NCBI GenBank assembly: GCA_900548495.1
Contig: URKT01000027.1
Span: forward strand, 1-25,204
DNA: 25,204 nucleotides
From: an uncultured Collinsella sp.
GTDB lineage: Bacteria; Actinomycetota; Coriobacteriia; Coriobacteriales; Coriobacteriaceae
Reading direction: 5' to 3'
Both the position numbers and the translations under genes were made by a program. Below the pieces are notes generated by a model, which worked only from the letters and a program-made list of their open reading frames with translations, searched no databases and had not been told where the DNA came from. Below are positions 8,097-15,478 of the stretch, piece by piece (position 1 is the first letter of the stretch; every line of letters begins with the position of its first letter).

Positions 8097-8193
8097 GGGA
8101 ACGGATGGGCTCCGGTGGGCTCCGCGGTCCTCAAAACCGTTGCGAGGCGTGCAAAACGTCTTGGATGTGTTCGATTCACATACGTTCCCGCCA
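8097..8193 (+). tRNA. selC: tRNA-Sec (anticodon UCA)
   Basis: 97 nt with encoded GCCA end. It folds as a bacterial tRNA-Sec. The acceptor strands are 8097-8104/8182-8189. A 6-bp D stem (8107-8112/8117-8122) has a CGGT loop. The anticodon stem is 8124-8128/8136-8140 with loop CCTCAAA, and anticodon TCA is at 8131-8133. A long variable arm has a 7-bp stem (8145-8151/8156-8162, with G-U pairs). The T stem is 8165-8169/8177-8181 with loop TTCGATT. The eighth acceptor pair would be G8104-A8182, a mismatch. The position just after selB agrees. It is the partner of SelA and SelB for UGA recoding. Confidence 0.96.
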
Positions 8194-8201
8194 TACGCTA
8201 C

Positions 8202-8257
8202 CAGCGCTTTTGTGCTCGCGGTCTTGCTGCGTGCCGCAAAGGCGCTGTTTTGTTTTT
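8202..8257 (+). terminator. Rho-independent terminator after selC
   Basis: 11-bp stem CAGCGCTTTTG (8202-8212) / CAAAGGCGCTG (8237-8247) with one G-U pair and a 24-nt loop, then TTTTGTTTTT at 8248-8257. Confidence 0.8.
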
Positions 8258-8348
8258 GCACAGGTTTGCCGTACCGCCCGCTTTATCGGCGACGGTATTT
8301 GGCTTCGCGTGCCGGGTTTTGAGCATGCCGATGGGGGTGGTTTGCCGT

Positions 8349-8981
8349 ATGACTACCGTAAGACGGGCCGATCTTTCTTGCGTCGTCCAAGCGGGCGGGA
8401 TGTCCTCGCGCATGGGCTGCGATAAGGCTCGCATGGCTTTTTGCGGCGAGCCGCTCATCGAGCGCGTACTGGGTCGACTGGTGCCAGTTGCCGGCGAGTT
8501 GGTCGTGACGACTTCGCGTCCCAGCGAGCTTGCCTATCTTGAGGAGCACGCGTTTGGCGGCCTGGTGCCGCGTGTGGTGGCGGACCTTGAAGGACCGGCG
8601 GGTGCCATGCGCGGCATCGCGAGCTCGTTGGCGGCGGCCCGATTGCCGCTCGTGGGGATCGTCGCCTGCGATATGCCGTTTGTCTCGCCGGAACTCATCG
8701 GCGCGCTTGCCGATCGTGTCGAGGCCGAGGCGCTCGACGTGTGCGTGCCGCGCGAGGAGCGGGGGATTGAGCCGCTTTGCGCCGTCTGGCGCCGTGACGC
8801 GTGTGCGCCGGTTGCCCAAGAGCTGCTCGCCGATGACCGTCAGCGAATCCGCTGCCTGATCGACCGGGTGAATGCCGGGTATTTGGACGAGCCTCAGATT
8901 GTCGCGGTCGCCGGCTCGACGCTCTGCTTCGAGAACGTCAATACGCCCGAGGAGTTTGCGGCGGCCGAGTTACTCGCCTAG
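8349..8981 (+). CDS. mobA: MobA, molybdenum cofactor guanylyltransferase
   Basis: 210 aa. MobA attaches GMP to molybdopterin to give the MGD cofactor used by the DMSO reductase family, including formate dehydrogenases. The N-terminal nucleotide-binding signature is VVQAGGMSSRMGCDKARM (residues of about 12-29). VACDMPFVSPELI carries the metal-binding aspartate, and FENVNTPEEFA is the usual C-terminal block. The GCDKA form and the GPAGAMRGI segment favour MobA over the cytidylyltransferase MocA, though the two are related. ATG 8349 was chosen because GGGGGTGG lies at 8333-8340; in-frame ATGs at 8325 and 8331 are alternatives. It follows the selC terminator and ends 15 nt before the DUF3343 gene, which probably shares its transcript. 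Confidence 0.9.
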   Translation: MTTVRRADLSCVVQAGGMSSRMGCDKARMAFCGEPLIERVLGRLVPVAGELVVTTSRPSELAYLEEHAFGGLVPRVVADLEGPAGAMRGIASSLAAARLPLVGIVACDMPFVSPELIGALADRVEAEALDVCVPREERGIEPLCAVWRRDACAPVAQELLADDRQRIRCLIDRVNAGYLDEPQIVAVAGSTLCFENVNTPEEFAAAELLA

Positions 8982-8996
8982 ACGATTGGAGTTGCC

Positions 8997-9392
8997 ATGT
9001 CTCACGATATTTGTCCCGACACGGGAGAACCTTGCACTTGCGACGGGTCCGAACCCTGTACCTGCGGTTGCGGTGGCTGTGGACATACTGCGGAAGAGGA
9101 AGCGGCCGCCGCGGCGTATCGCGATGCACACCGCGAAGGCCCGTCCGGTGATGCTCTCGACCATGAACGCAAAATCATCGTGTCGTTCGACAGCACCTTC
9201 GATGTGATGGAATGCGAACAGCTGTGCCTTGCCGCCGGCGTGCCCGGGCGCATCATGCCACTGCCCGGTTCCATCACCGCCGGCTGCGGGCTGTGCTGGG
9301 CCATGCCGTTCTCGGGCGATGCGCTCGCCGCCTTCCGCGCCGCCACCGAAGGCCGCATAACCCCCGCCGACTACCATCAACTCGTCCTCTAA
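8997..9392 (+). CDS. DUF3343 (putative Se/S carrier) protein with Cys-rich N-terminus
   Basis: 131 aa. The C-terminal half (from about residue 57, KIIVSFDSTFDVMECEQLC) has the DUF3343 pattern, a short domain annotated as putative Se/S carrier-like. It includes the conserved GVPGRIMPLPGSITAGCGLC stretch with its reactive-type cysteines. The N-terminal 30 residues are unusual: seven cysteines (6, 13, 15, 21, 23, 25, 28) and His30, in CxC and CxCxCxxCxH spacing that suggests metal or chalcogen binding. Ala/Glu-rich residues 31-45 form a linker. GGAG at 8988-8991 precedes the ATG by 5 nt. Position after mobA and the sel genes supports a role in selenium or sulfur delivery, but no function is proven. 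Confidence 0.8.
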   Translation: MSHDICPDTGEPCTCDGSEPCTCGCGGCGHTAEEEAAAAAYRDAHREGPSGDALDHERKIIVSFDSTFDVMECEQLCLAAGVPGRIMPLPGSITAGCGLCWAMPFSGDALAAFRAATEGRITPADYHQLVL

Positions 9393-9396
9393 CCAC

Positions 9397-9439
9397 CCAA
9401 ACCACCACAAAGGTGCCTGTCCCCAATGTGGTGGTTTGG
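9397..9439. repeat. Palindromic hairpin, CTGTCCC-loop type
   Basis: Perfect 13-bp inverted repeat CCAAACCACCACA (9397-9409) / TGTGGTGGTTTGG (9427-9439) around a 17-nt loop with GGTGCCTGTCCCC. It has no T-tract, so it is a poor intrinsic terminator. The loop resembles the loop region of the hairpin at 23818-23852. Confidence 0.75.
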
Positions 9440-9533
9440 AACACGTGGACGAAACAGGTTTGAAACACAGGTTTTGCACGTCAGGTGCTCAAAAACGCTT
9501 CTACCTGCATCGTAATCAAAACGAAACATCTGC

Positions 9534-9563
9534 TTGTCGGCTTATGCGAAACTTTGCTGTAAC
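9534..9563 (+). promoter_or_regulatory. Weak candidate gdhA promoter
   Basis: TTGTCG (9534-9539) and TGTAAC (9558-9563), each 4/6 to consensus, 18-nt spacer, in an A+T-richer stretch upstream of gdhA. TATTAT just downstream is an alternative -10. Low confidence. Confidence 0.25.
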
Positions 9564-9649
9564 AGTGCGATATTATCCATACTCGATAAAGCTCGCGGCG
9601 CATGGGGCGCCTCGAACGACACTTTTCTTTTCCATCAATTGGAGGAAGC

Positions 9650-11005
9650 ATGAGCTACACGCAGAAAGTTCTCGAAGAGCTCAAGGCCCGCTATCCCGAG
9701 CAGCCTGAGTTCATCCAGGCCGCGACCGAGATCCTCGGCACCATCCAGCCGGCGCTCGACGCCCATCCCGAGTACGAGGAGGCCGCCCTGCTTGAGCGCC
9801 TCGTCGAGCCCGAGCGCATCATCATGTTCCGTGTCCCCTGGGTCGACGACCAGGGCAAGGTCCAGGTCAACCGCGGCTACCGCGTCGAGTTCAACTCTGC
9901 CATTGGACCCTACAAGGGCGGCCTGCGCTTTAACCCGACGGTCACCCTGGGCATGCTCAAGTTCCTGGGTCTGGAGCAGATCCTCAAGAACAGCCTGACC
10001 ACCCTTCCCATGGGCGGCGGCAAGGGCGGCTCCGACTTTGACCCCAAGGGCAAGTCCAACAACGAGATCATGCACTTCTGCCAGTCCTTCATGACTGAGC
10101 TCTATCGCCACATCGGCCCCAACACCGACGTTCCCGCCGGCGACCTGGGCGTTGGCGGCCGCGAGGTTGCCTACCTGTTCGGTCAGTACAAGCGCCTGAC
10201 CAACGAGTGGACCGGCGTCCTTACCGGCAAGGGCCTCTCCTTTGGCGGCTCGCTTGCCCGTACCGAGGCCACCGGCTACGGCCTGGCCTACTTTGTGGAC
10301 GAGTACCTCAAGAGCCGCGGCGACTCCTTCGAGGGCAAGAACGTCGTCGTTCATGGCTCCGGCAACGTCGCCATCTACGCCGTCCAGAAGGTCTCCCAGC
10401 TCGGCGGCAAGGTGCTCGCCTGCTCCGATACTCACGGCTGGGTCGAGGATCCCGACGGCATCGACTACACCGTGCTCGAGCACGTCTACAACAAGAAGCG
10501 CTCCGGCCACGACAAGGGCGTTACGCTCGCTATGTACGTTGACGAGAAGCCCAACGCCGTGTGGCACGAGGGCGACGGCCGTGGCGTTTGGCAGCTGCCC
10601 TGCGACATCGCGCTGCCCTGCGCTCGCGAGAACACGCTGCTGCTCGAGGACGCCCAGGCGCTCGTCGCCAACGGCTGCAAGGTGGTCGGCGAGGGCGCGA
10701 ACATGCCCACGACCATCGAGGCCACGACTTACTTCCAGGAGAACGGCGTTGCCTTTATGCCCGGTAAGGCTGCCAACGCCGGCGGCGTGCTCGTGTCCGG
10801 CCTGGAGATGAGCCAGAACGCCGAGCATCTGTCCTGGACCTTCGAGGAGGTCGACGGCAAGCTCGAGCAGCTCATGCGCGGCATGTTCCACAACGTGGAC
10901 GACACCGCCAAGGAGTACGGCCAGGAGGGCAACTTCGTCATGGGCGCCAACATCGCCGGCTTCCTGAAGGTCGCCGACGCCATGCTCGCCCAGGGCGTCT
11001 GCTAA
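9650..11005 (+). CDS. gdhA: Glutamate dehydrogenase, NADP-type (hexameric)
   Basis: 451 aa, close to E. coli GdhA (447). It catalyses reductive amination of 2-oxoglutarate with ammonia to glutamate. Substrate-site blocks are clear: RVEFNSAIGPYKGGLRF with K89, and LPMGGGKGGSDFDPKGKS with the catalytic-type K125. NTDVPAGDLGVGGREVAYLF and the Rossmann segment VVVHGSGNVAIYAVQKV follow. NADP preference is inferred from similarity to the biosynthetic class. ATG 9650 has GGAGG at 9641-9645; an in-frame ATG at 9602 lacks support. Codon use is strongly biased to C-ending codons, more so than in the sel genes, suggesting high expression. It is a single-gene unit with its own terminator. Confidence 0.96.
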   Translation: MSYTQKVLEELKARYPEQPEFIQAATEILGTIQPALDAHPEYEEAALLERLVEPERIIMFRVPWVDDQGKVQVNRGYRVEFNSAIGPYKGGLRFNPTVTLGMLKFLGLEQILKNSLTTLPMGGGKGGSDFDPKGKSNNEIMHFCQSFMTELYRHIGPNTDVPAGDLGVGGREVAYLFGQYKRLTNEWTGVLTGKGLSFGGSLARTEATGYGLAYFVDEYLKSRGDSFEGKNVVVHGSGNVAIYAVQKVSQLGGKVLACSDTHGWVEDPDGIDYTVLEHVYNKKRSGHDKGVTLAMYVDEKPNAVWHEGDGRGVWQLPCDIALPCARENTLLLEDAQALVANGCKVVGEGANMPTTIEATTYFQENGVAFMPGKAANAGGVLVSGLEMSQNAEHLSWTFEEVDGKLEQLMRGMFHNVDDTAKEYGQEGNFVMGANIAGFLKVADAMLAQGVC

Positions 11006-11031
11006 ATCTTCGCTCGACATAGCATGTGATG

Positions 11032-11063
11032 AGGCTCCCAGCTATCCGGCTGGGAGCCTTTTT
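11032..11063 (+). terminator. Rho-independent terminator after gdhA
   Basis: 11-bp stem AGGCTCCCAGC (11032-11042) / GCTGGGAGCCT (11049-11059), 6-nt loop TATCCG, T-run to 11063. Confidence 0.92.
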
Positions 11064-11072
11064 CTATGGCGG

Positions 11073-11091
11073 CGAGGGCTGTGCGCCCTCG
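11073..11091. promoter_or_regulatory. Dyad upstream of the molybdenum hydroxylase operon
   Basis: Perfect 7-bp inverted repeat CGAGGGC / GCCCTCG around TGTGC, 36 nt before the ATG of the FAD subunit. TACACT at 11096-11101 could be a -10 but has no partner -35. An operator role is only a guess. Confidence 0.3.
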
Positions 11092-11126
11092 TTTGGTACA
11101 CTTAGGGGTACTGGACAAGTAAAGAG

Positions 11127-12041
11127 ATGGGGGAGAACGTGCTCAAGTTCGGTACCTACGTCCGTGTTGGAAACGCGGCCGAAGCCTATGAGCTCTTGCA
11201 GAAGAACCGCAACAACAAGATTGTGGGCGGTGGCATTTGGATGCGCCTGGGTTCGCGTCGCGTGGCGACGGCGATTGACCTTTCGGCCTGCGGACTCGAT
11301 CAGATCGAGGAGACCGAGACCGAGTTTCGCATCGGTGCCATGTGTACCCTGCGCCAGCTCGAGCGTCACGCCGAGCTCAACGCGCTTGTCAACCATGTCT
11401 TTGAGTTCGCCGTCCACGATATCGTGGGCGTGCAGCTGCGTAACACCGCCACGGTGGGCGGCAGCATTTACGGTCGCTTTGGTTTCTCTGACGTGCTCTC
11501 GGCCTTTTTGGCGCTCGATTCGTACGTTGAGCTGACGGGCGCCGGCCGCGTGCCGCTCGCGGAGTTCGTTGACATGGGCTACGTGCGCGACGTGATCGAG
11601 CACATCGTGGTCGTTAAGCACGACTACCGCGCGAGCTACGAGGCCGTGCGTAAGGCCGCGACCGACTTTCCCTCGCTGAACGTTACCGCCGCCTGGTGGG
11701 ACGGCTCCTGGCATGTCACCGTGGGTGCCCGCCCGCTGCGCGCGACCCTGCTGCAGGGCGAGGCATGCGGCCTTACCGCCGAGCAGCCTTCCGAGGACGA
11801 GCTGCGCGCCCTGGCCGCATCCGTGCGCGCGCTGAGCTACGGCACCAACCTGTGGGGCTCGGCTGACTATCGCCGCCGCATCTCGGCCCCGCTCGCCGTC
11901 CAGGCCGTGCGCCGCGCCGCCGGCATCGAGCTTTCGGCCGCGCTTGCCCGCGAGCTCGAGGGCGTGCAGATTCCTAAGTTTGCCACGGACGAGTATTCCT
12001 GCCGCCGCGTGCCCGGCGTCGATTCTAGCGAGGTGCGCTAA
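11127..12041 (+). CDS. Molybdenum hydroxylase FAD-binding subunit (XdhB/CoxM type)
   Basis: 304 aa, the usual size for the FAD subunit of xanthine dehydrogenase/CO dehydrogenase-type hydroxylases; it passes electrons from the Fe-S centres to the acceptor. Near residue 30 is KIVGGGIWMRLG, in the place of the family's first FAD motif. VGVQLRNTATVGGSIYGRF (about residues 102-120) is the second FAD motif (RNxATxGGN-like). A CO dehydrogenase flavoprotein C-terminal domain follows (DFPSLNVTAAWWDGSW). The start is uncertain: ATG 11127 has weak upstream purines, while GTG 11139 would use GGGGGAG at 11129-11135. The stop overlaps the next ATG (TAATG), indicating coupling with the fused Fe-S/Mo subunit. 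The substrate is not evident. Confidence 0.88.
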   Translation: MGENVLKFGTYVRVGNAAEAYELLQKNRNNKIVGGGIWMRLGSRRVATAIDLSACGLDQIEETETEFRIGAMCTLRQLERHAELNALVNHVFEFAVHDIVGVQLRNTATVGGSIYGRFGFSDVLSAFLALDSYVELTGAGRVPLAEFVDMGYVRDVIEHIVVVKHDYRASYEAVRKAATDFPSLNVTAAWWDGSWHVTVGARPLRATLLQGEACGLTAEQPSEDELRALAASVRALSYGTNLWGSADYRRRISAPLAVQAVRRAAGIELSAALARELEGVQIPKFATDEYSCRRVPGVDSSEVR

Positions 12042-14872
12042 TGGCTGCCAAACTCATCGATCTTTCCTTTACGCTCAACGGCCGTAAGGTCAAGGTTCAG
12101 ATTGCCCCCGATACCATGCTCTTTGCGCTGCTGCGCGAGCAGGGCTGCGCGTCGGTGCGCTGCGCCTGCGAGACCACCAACTGCGGCCTGTGCACGGTGT
12201 GGCTCGACGGCGACCCGGTGCTGAGCTGCTCGGTTCCCGCCGCGCGCGTCGAGGGCCGCTCCATCACTACGCTCGAGGGCCTCAAGGCCGAGTCTGAGGC
12301 GCTCGCCCGTGCGATGGCCGCCGAAGGCGCCGAGCAGTGCGGTTTTTGCGCCCCCGGCCTTATCATGAACGTGCTGGCGCTTGCCCGCGCCGCCAAGGAG
12401 GACCCGAGCCTCGTCGCCACGCGCGAGGAGCTCTCGCGCCAGCTCGCCGGCAACCTGTGCCGCTGCAGCGGCTACGAGAGCCAGCTGCGTGCTATCGTGC
12501 GCTTCCTCAACGAGTCCGGCGTGCAGGTGGGCTTCGAGATGCCCGAGCTGCCCGTCAACGACACGAGCTGCGACGGTGTCGCGTACAAGCAGATCACCCA
12601 CAAGCAGCCCAAGAAGGATTCGAAGGCCTTGCTCGAGGGCCGTCCCGTCTACACGGGCGACATGGTGCCCGCCGGCGCGCTCATCGTCAAACTCAAGCGC
12701 AGCCCCTATGCCCGCGCCAAGATCCGCTCCATCGATACGTCGCGCGCCCTGAGGGTGCCCGGCGTCGTGGGTGTCTACACCTACGAGGACGTGCCCAAGC
12801 GGCGCTTTACCATTGCCGGCCAGAGCTATCCGCAGCCGAGTCCCTACGACCGCCTGATTCTCGAGAACCTCGTCCGTTACCAAAACGAAGAGGTGGCGAT
12901 CGTTGCCGCCGAGACCGAGGAGGCTGCCGACAAGGCGCTCAAGCTCATCAAGGTCGACTATGAGGTGCTCGAGCCGCTGCTCGACTTTACCCAGGCGCTC
13001 GATAACGACATCGTGGTCCACCCCGAGGGCGACGTGACCTTTATGTTCCCGCAGGGCGGCGACGTCCCGCGCAACTTGGTGTGCAGCGGTACCAGCGATT
13101 TTGGCGACTTGGACGAGGCCTTCGCCCAGAGCGACATCGTCTTCACCCGCACCTACACCAGCCAGGCCACGCAGACCGCGCCCATGGAGACCTTCCGCGC
13201 CTTCGCGACGACCGACGCGTTTGGGCGCATCTCGGTGACCACCTCTACGCAGGTGCCCTTCCACGTGCGCCGCATGGTCGCGCAGTCGCTCGATATTCCG
13301 CAGTCGCAGGTGCAGGTAATTAAGCCGCGCATCGGCGGCGGCTTTGGCTCCAAGCAGACGGGCTGCTGCGAGATCTTCGTGGCATTCGTTACCCAGCAGA
13401 CCGGCCGTCCGAGCTACTGCTGCTACACGCGCGAGGAGACCATCACCGCGGGCAACTCGCGCCACCAGATGCAGATGACCGTTAAGCTGGGCGCCATGAA
13501 CGACGGTACCATCACGGCTATCGACCTGCATACGTTGTCCAACGCCGGCGCGTACGGCGAACATGCCACCACGACGATCGGCCTCTCGGGCCACAAGAGC
13601 CTGCCCATCTACAACCATGTGAAGGCAAGCCGCTTTAGCTGGGACGCCGTCTACACCAACACCAACCGCGGCGGCGCGTATCGTGGCTACGGTGCCACCC
13701 AGGGCCAGTTTGCCGTGGAGAGCGCTGTCAACGAGCTCGCCGACATGCTGCACATGGACCCCGCCGACCTGCGACTTAAGAACATCGTGCGCGAGGGCGA
13801 GGTCATGCCGCAGTACTACAACGAGAAGCTCAACGCCTGCGCGCTCGACCGCTGTCTGCTGCGCGCGATGGACATGATCGGCTGGCGCGACAAGCCGTTG
13901 GCCGTGGACCTGGGCGACCGCGTGCGCGCCTTGGGCTGCGCGCTCACCATGCAGGGCTCGGGCATCTCCAACGTGGATATCGCCGGCATCGACATGCGCC
14001 TGGAAGAGGACGGCTTCATTACCATCGGCACCGGTGCCACCGATAACGGCATGGGCGTCGACACGATCCTGGCGCAGATTGCCGCCGAGGAGCTGGGCGT
14101 GGAGAGCTCACAGATCGTGGTGCGCGGCGTGGACACCGACGTGTCGCCGTTCGATGCCGGCTCGTACGCGAGCTCGGGCACGTACGTGACAGGTCTGGCA
14201 GCCAAGAACGCTGCGACCGAGCTGCGTGAGAAGATCTGCGCCAAGGCCGCCCAGATGTGGGACGTGGACGCCGCCGATGTGGTCTTTGATGGCCAGTACG
14301 TGCGCCTGTCCGACGAGCGTGCCGCGCGCGAGCAGAACCGCTACCTTACGCTGCGCGACTTTGCCAACCTGTGCGTCAAGAACATCGCGGGCGGTGACGC
14401 GCTGACCTCGCACGCCTCTGCCTGCCTGCCCGTTTCGCCTCCGCCGTTTATGGCCGGCATTGCCGAGGTCGAGGTCGATAAGGCCACCGGCAAGGTGACC
14501 GTGGTGGACTACGCGGCGGCTGTGGACTGCGGCACCGTTATTAACGAGGCGCTCGCGCGCGTCCAGGCCGAGGGCGGCATTGCCCAGGGTATAGGCCATG
14601 CGCTCTACGAGATCGTCGAGCACGACGACCGCGGTCGCCTGCGCACCGGCAACTTTATGAGCTACAAGCTACCCACGCGCCTGGATATCGGCAGCATTCG
14701 CGTGGCCTTTGAGCCGAGCTACGAGCCGACGGGCCCGTTTGGCGCCAAGTCGATCGGCGAGGTCGTCATCAACACGCCGCTCGCCGCCGTTGCCTCGGCC
14801 GTGGCACACGCCACCGGCCACCAGGTTCGCTCGCTGCCGATCACGCCCGAGAAGGCCTTGCTGGGGGAGTAG
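12041..14872 (+). CDS. Molybdenum hydroxylase, fused [2Fe-2S] and molybdenum subunit (XDH family)
   Basis: 943 aa. The N-terminal plant-type ferredoxin ligands are C43, C48, C51 and C63. The second [2Fe-2S] domain has C100 and C103 (QCGFCAPG) and C140 and C142 (NLCRCSGY). From about residue 190 the protein is a molybdopterin-binding large subunit: RIGGGFGSKQTGCCEIF, GGAYRGYGATQGQFAVES, GTGATDNGMGVDT, and GAKSIGEVVINTP with the likely catalytic glutamate. In most bacterial xanthine dehydrogenases and CO dehydrogenases the Fe-S and Mo parts are separate; this Fe-S/Mo fusion with a separate FAD partner is the layout I recall for selenium-dependent molybdenum hydroxylases. The neighbouring selenium genes fit, but its accessory markers (YqeB, YqeC) are not in the window. 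Substrate (purine, xanthine, nicotinate or other) is unassigned. Confidence 0.9.
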   Translation: MAAKLIDLSFTLNGRKVKVQIAPDTMLFALLREQGCASVRCACETTNCGLCTVWLDGDPVLSCSVPAARVEGRSITTLEGLKAESEALARAMAAEGAEQCGFCAPGLIMNVLALARAAKEDPSLVATREELSRQLAGNLCRCSGYESQLRAIVRFLNESGVQVGFEMPELPVNDTSCDGVAYKQITHKQPKKDSKALLEGRPVYTGDMVPAGALIVKLKRSPYARAKIRSIDTSRALRVPGVVGVYTYEDVPKRRFTIAGQSYPQPSPYDRLILENLVRYQNEEVAIVAAETEEAADKALKLIKVDYEVLEPLLDFTQALDNDIVVHPEGDVTFMFPQGGDVPRNLVCSGTSDFGDLDEAFAQSDIVFTRTYTSQATQTAPMETFRAFATTDAFGRISVTTSTQVPFHVRRMVAQSLDIPQSQVQVIKPRIGGGFGSKQTGCCEIFVAFVTQQTGRPSYCCYTREETITAGNSRHQMQMTVKLGAMNDGTITAIDLHTLSNAGAYGEHATTTIGLSGHKSLPIYNHVKASRFSWDAVYTNTNRGGAYRGYGATQGQFAVESAVNELADMLHMDPADLRLKNIVREGEVMPQYYNEKLNACALDRCLLRAMDMIGWRDKPLAVDLGDRVRALGCALTMQGSGISNVDIAGIDMRLEEDGFITIGTGATDNGMGVDTILAQIAAEELGVESSQIVVRGVDTDVSPFDAGSYASSGTYVTGLAAKNAATELREKICAKAAQMWDVDAADVVFDGQYVRLSDERAAREQNRYLTLRDFANLCVKNIAGGDALTSHASACLPVSPPPFMAGIAEVEVDKATGKVTVVDYAAAVDCGTVINEALARVQAEGGIAQGIGHALYEIVEHDDRGRLRTGNFMSYKLPTRLDIGSIRVAFEPSYEPTGPFGAKSIGEVVINTPLAAVASAVAHATGHQVRSLPITPEKALLGE

Positions 14873-14909
14873 GCGAGGCGCTGCCGCCGCTGCCCTTTGC
14901 CTAGCCCGG

Positions 14910-14955
14910 GGAAACTGCAGCCCACTTTTCAACTGAATTGTGGGCTGCAGTTTCC
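14910..14955. repeat. 16-bp perfect inverted repeat after the hydroxylase operon
   Basis: GGAAACTGCAGCCCAC (14910-14925) pairs perfectly with 14940-14955 around a 14-nt A/T-rich loop. It is followed by GTTTGAGG rather than a T-run. It may stabilise the transcript end or be part of the adjacent tandem repeat; its 3' arm is the start of repeat unit 1. Confidence 0.8.
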
Positions 14956-15099
14956 GTTTGAGGGCCTTGGCGGAAAGTGCATCCCGGAATAGGGGCTCAA
15001 AACGGGTTGCAGTTTCCGGTTGATGGCTATAGCCGAAATTGCATCCCATTCCGAGGCCCCAAACCGGGACACGCTTTCCGGCGCATGGCCAGCATCGCC
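14946..15099. repeat. Degenerate 62-bp tandem repeat, about 2.4 copies
   Basis: Units start at 14946, 15008 and about 15070. The first 40 nt of units 1 and 2 match at about 33 positions (shared TGCAGTTTCCG and TGCATCCC). Unit 3 keeps CTTTCCGG and ATGGC at the same phase, then diverges. Confidence 0.7.
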
Positions 15100-15118
15100 A
15101 GGCTGCCGAGTCCTACCG

Positions 15119-15187
15119 AAGTTGCGGTGGAATAGGGACTGTTTTGGAGGACTGGAGCCCCAAACAGTCCCTATTCCACCGCAACTT
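15119..15187. repeat. Perfect 26-bp inverted repeat, copy 1 of a family
   Basis: Arms 15119-15144 and 15162-15187 are fully complementary, with a 17-nt loop. The arm begins AAGTTGCGGTGGAATAGG. A second copy is at 23517-23583. Confidence 0.85.
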
Positions 15188-15275
15188 ATGAGATGGGGTG
15201 GCGTGCTCTATTGGCTTGCACTCGTGGTGAGGTCGTGAGCCTGTAAAAGGTGTGCGTGCGCTTGCCGTTCGTATC

Positions 15276-15284
15276 TGCTATCAT
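15276..15284 (+). promoter_or_regulatory. Candidate extended -10 promoter for tRNA-Leu
   Basis: TGCTATCAT (TGnTATAAT type, 5/6 in the hexamer) lies 19 nt before the tRNA 5' end. No convincing -35 at normal spacing. Confidence 0.45.
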
Positions 15285-15303
15285 TCCTAATCTGTGCGCT
15301 CAT

Positions 15304-15387
15304 GCGGGCGTGGCGGAATTGGTAGACGCGCCAGATTTAGGTTCTGGTGGGATTCCCGTGAAGGTTCGAGTCCTTTCGCCCGCACCA
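15304..15387 (+). tRNA. tRNA-Leu (anticodon UAG)
   Basis: 84 nt with encoded CCA. Acceptor GCGGGCG pairs with CGCCCGC before A-CCA. The anticodon stem is CCAGA/TCTGG with loop TTTAGGT; anticodon TAG at 15338-15340 reads CUA leucine codons. The D arm contains AATTGGTAGAC, a class II variable arm is present (GGGATTCCC region), and the T loop is TTCGAGT. Confidence 0.97.
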
Positions 15388-15466
15388 ACGCACCCGCGTC
15401 GGCTTATGCCCTCGCGACACTTTGTTGCATAAAGGTACCAGCACCTCAGATAAGCTGGGCAGTATG

Positions 15467-15472
15467 AGGAGG
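15467..15472 (+). promoter_or_regulatory. Shine-Dalgarno that fixes the tig start
   Basis: AGGAGG, a perfect Shine-Dalgarno, 6 nt before TTG 15479. The in-frame ATG at 15464 lies upstream of it, so that ATG cannot be the start served by this site. Confidence 0.75.
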
Positions 15473-15478
15473 AACGTG

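Larger units (their letters stand above)
14873..15303. other. 431-nt non-coding stretch with several repeats
   Basis: No credible gene here. It holds a 16-bp hairpin (14910-14955), a degenerate 62-bp tandem repeat (about 14946-15099), a perfect 26-bp inverted repeat (15119-15187) and the tRNA-Leu promoter candidate. No T-rich terminator for the hydroxylase operon was found. I see nothing in 15188-15275. Confidence 0.7.

Noticed and set aside
9602..9649. Upstream ATG start for gdhA
   Set aside because: No ribosome-binding site, and the added residues are not typical; ATG 9650 follows GGAGG and matches the family N-terminus.
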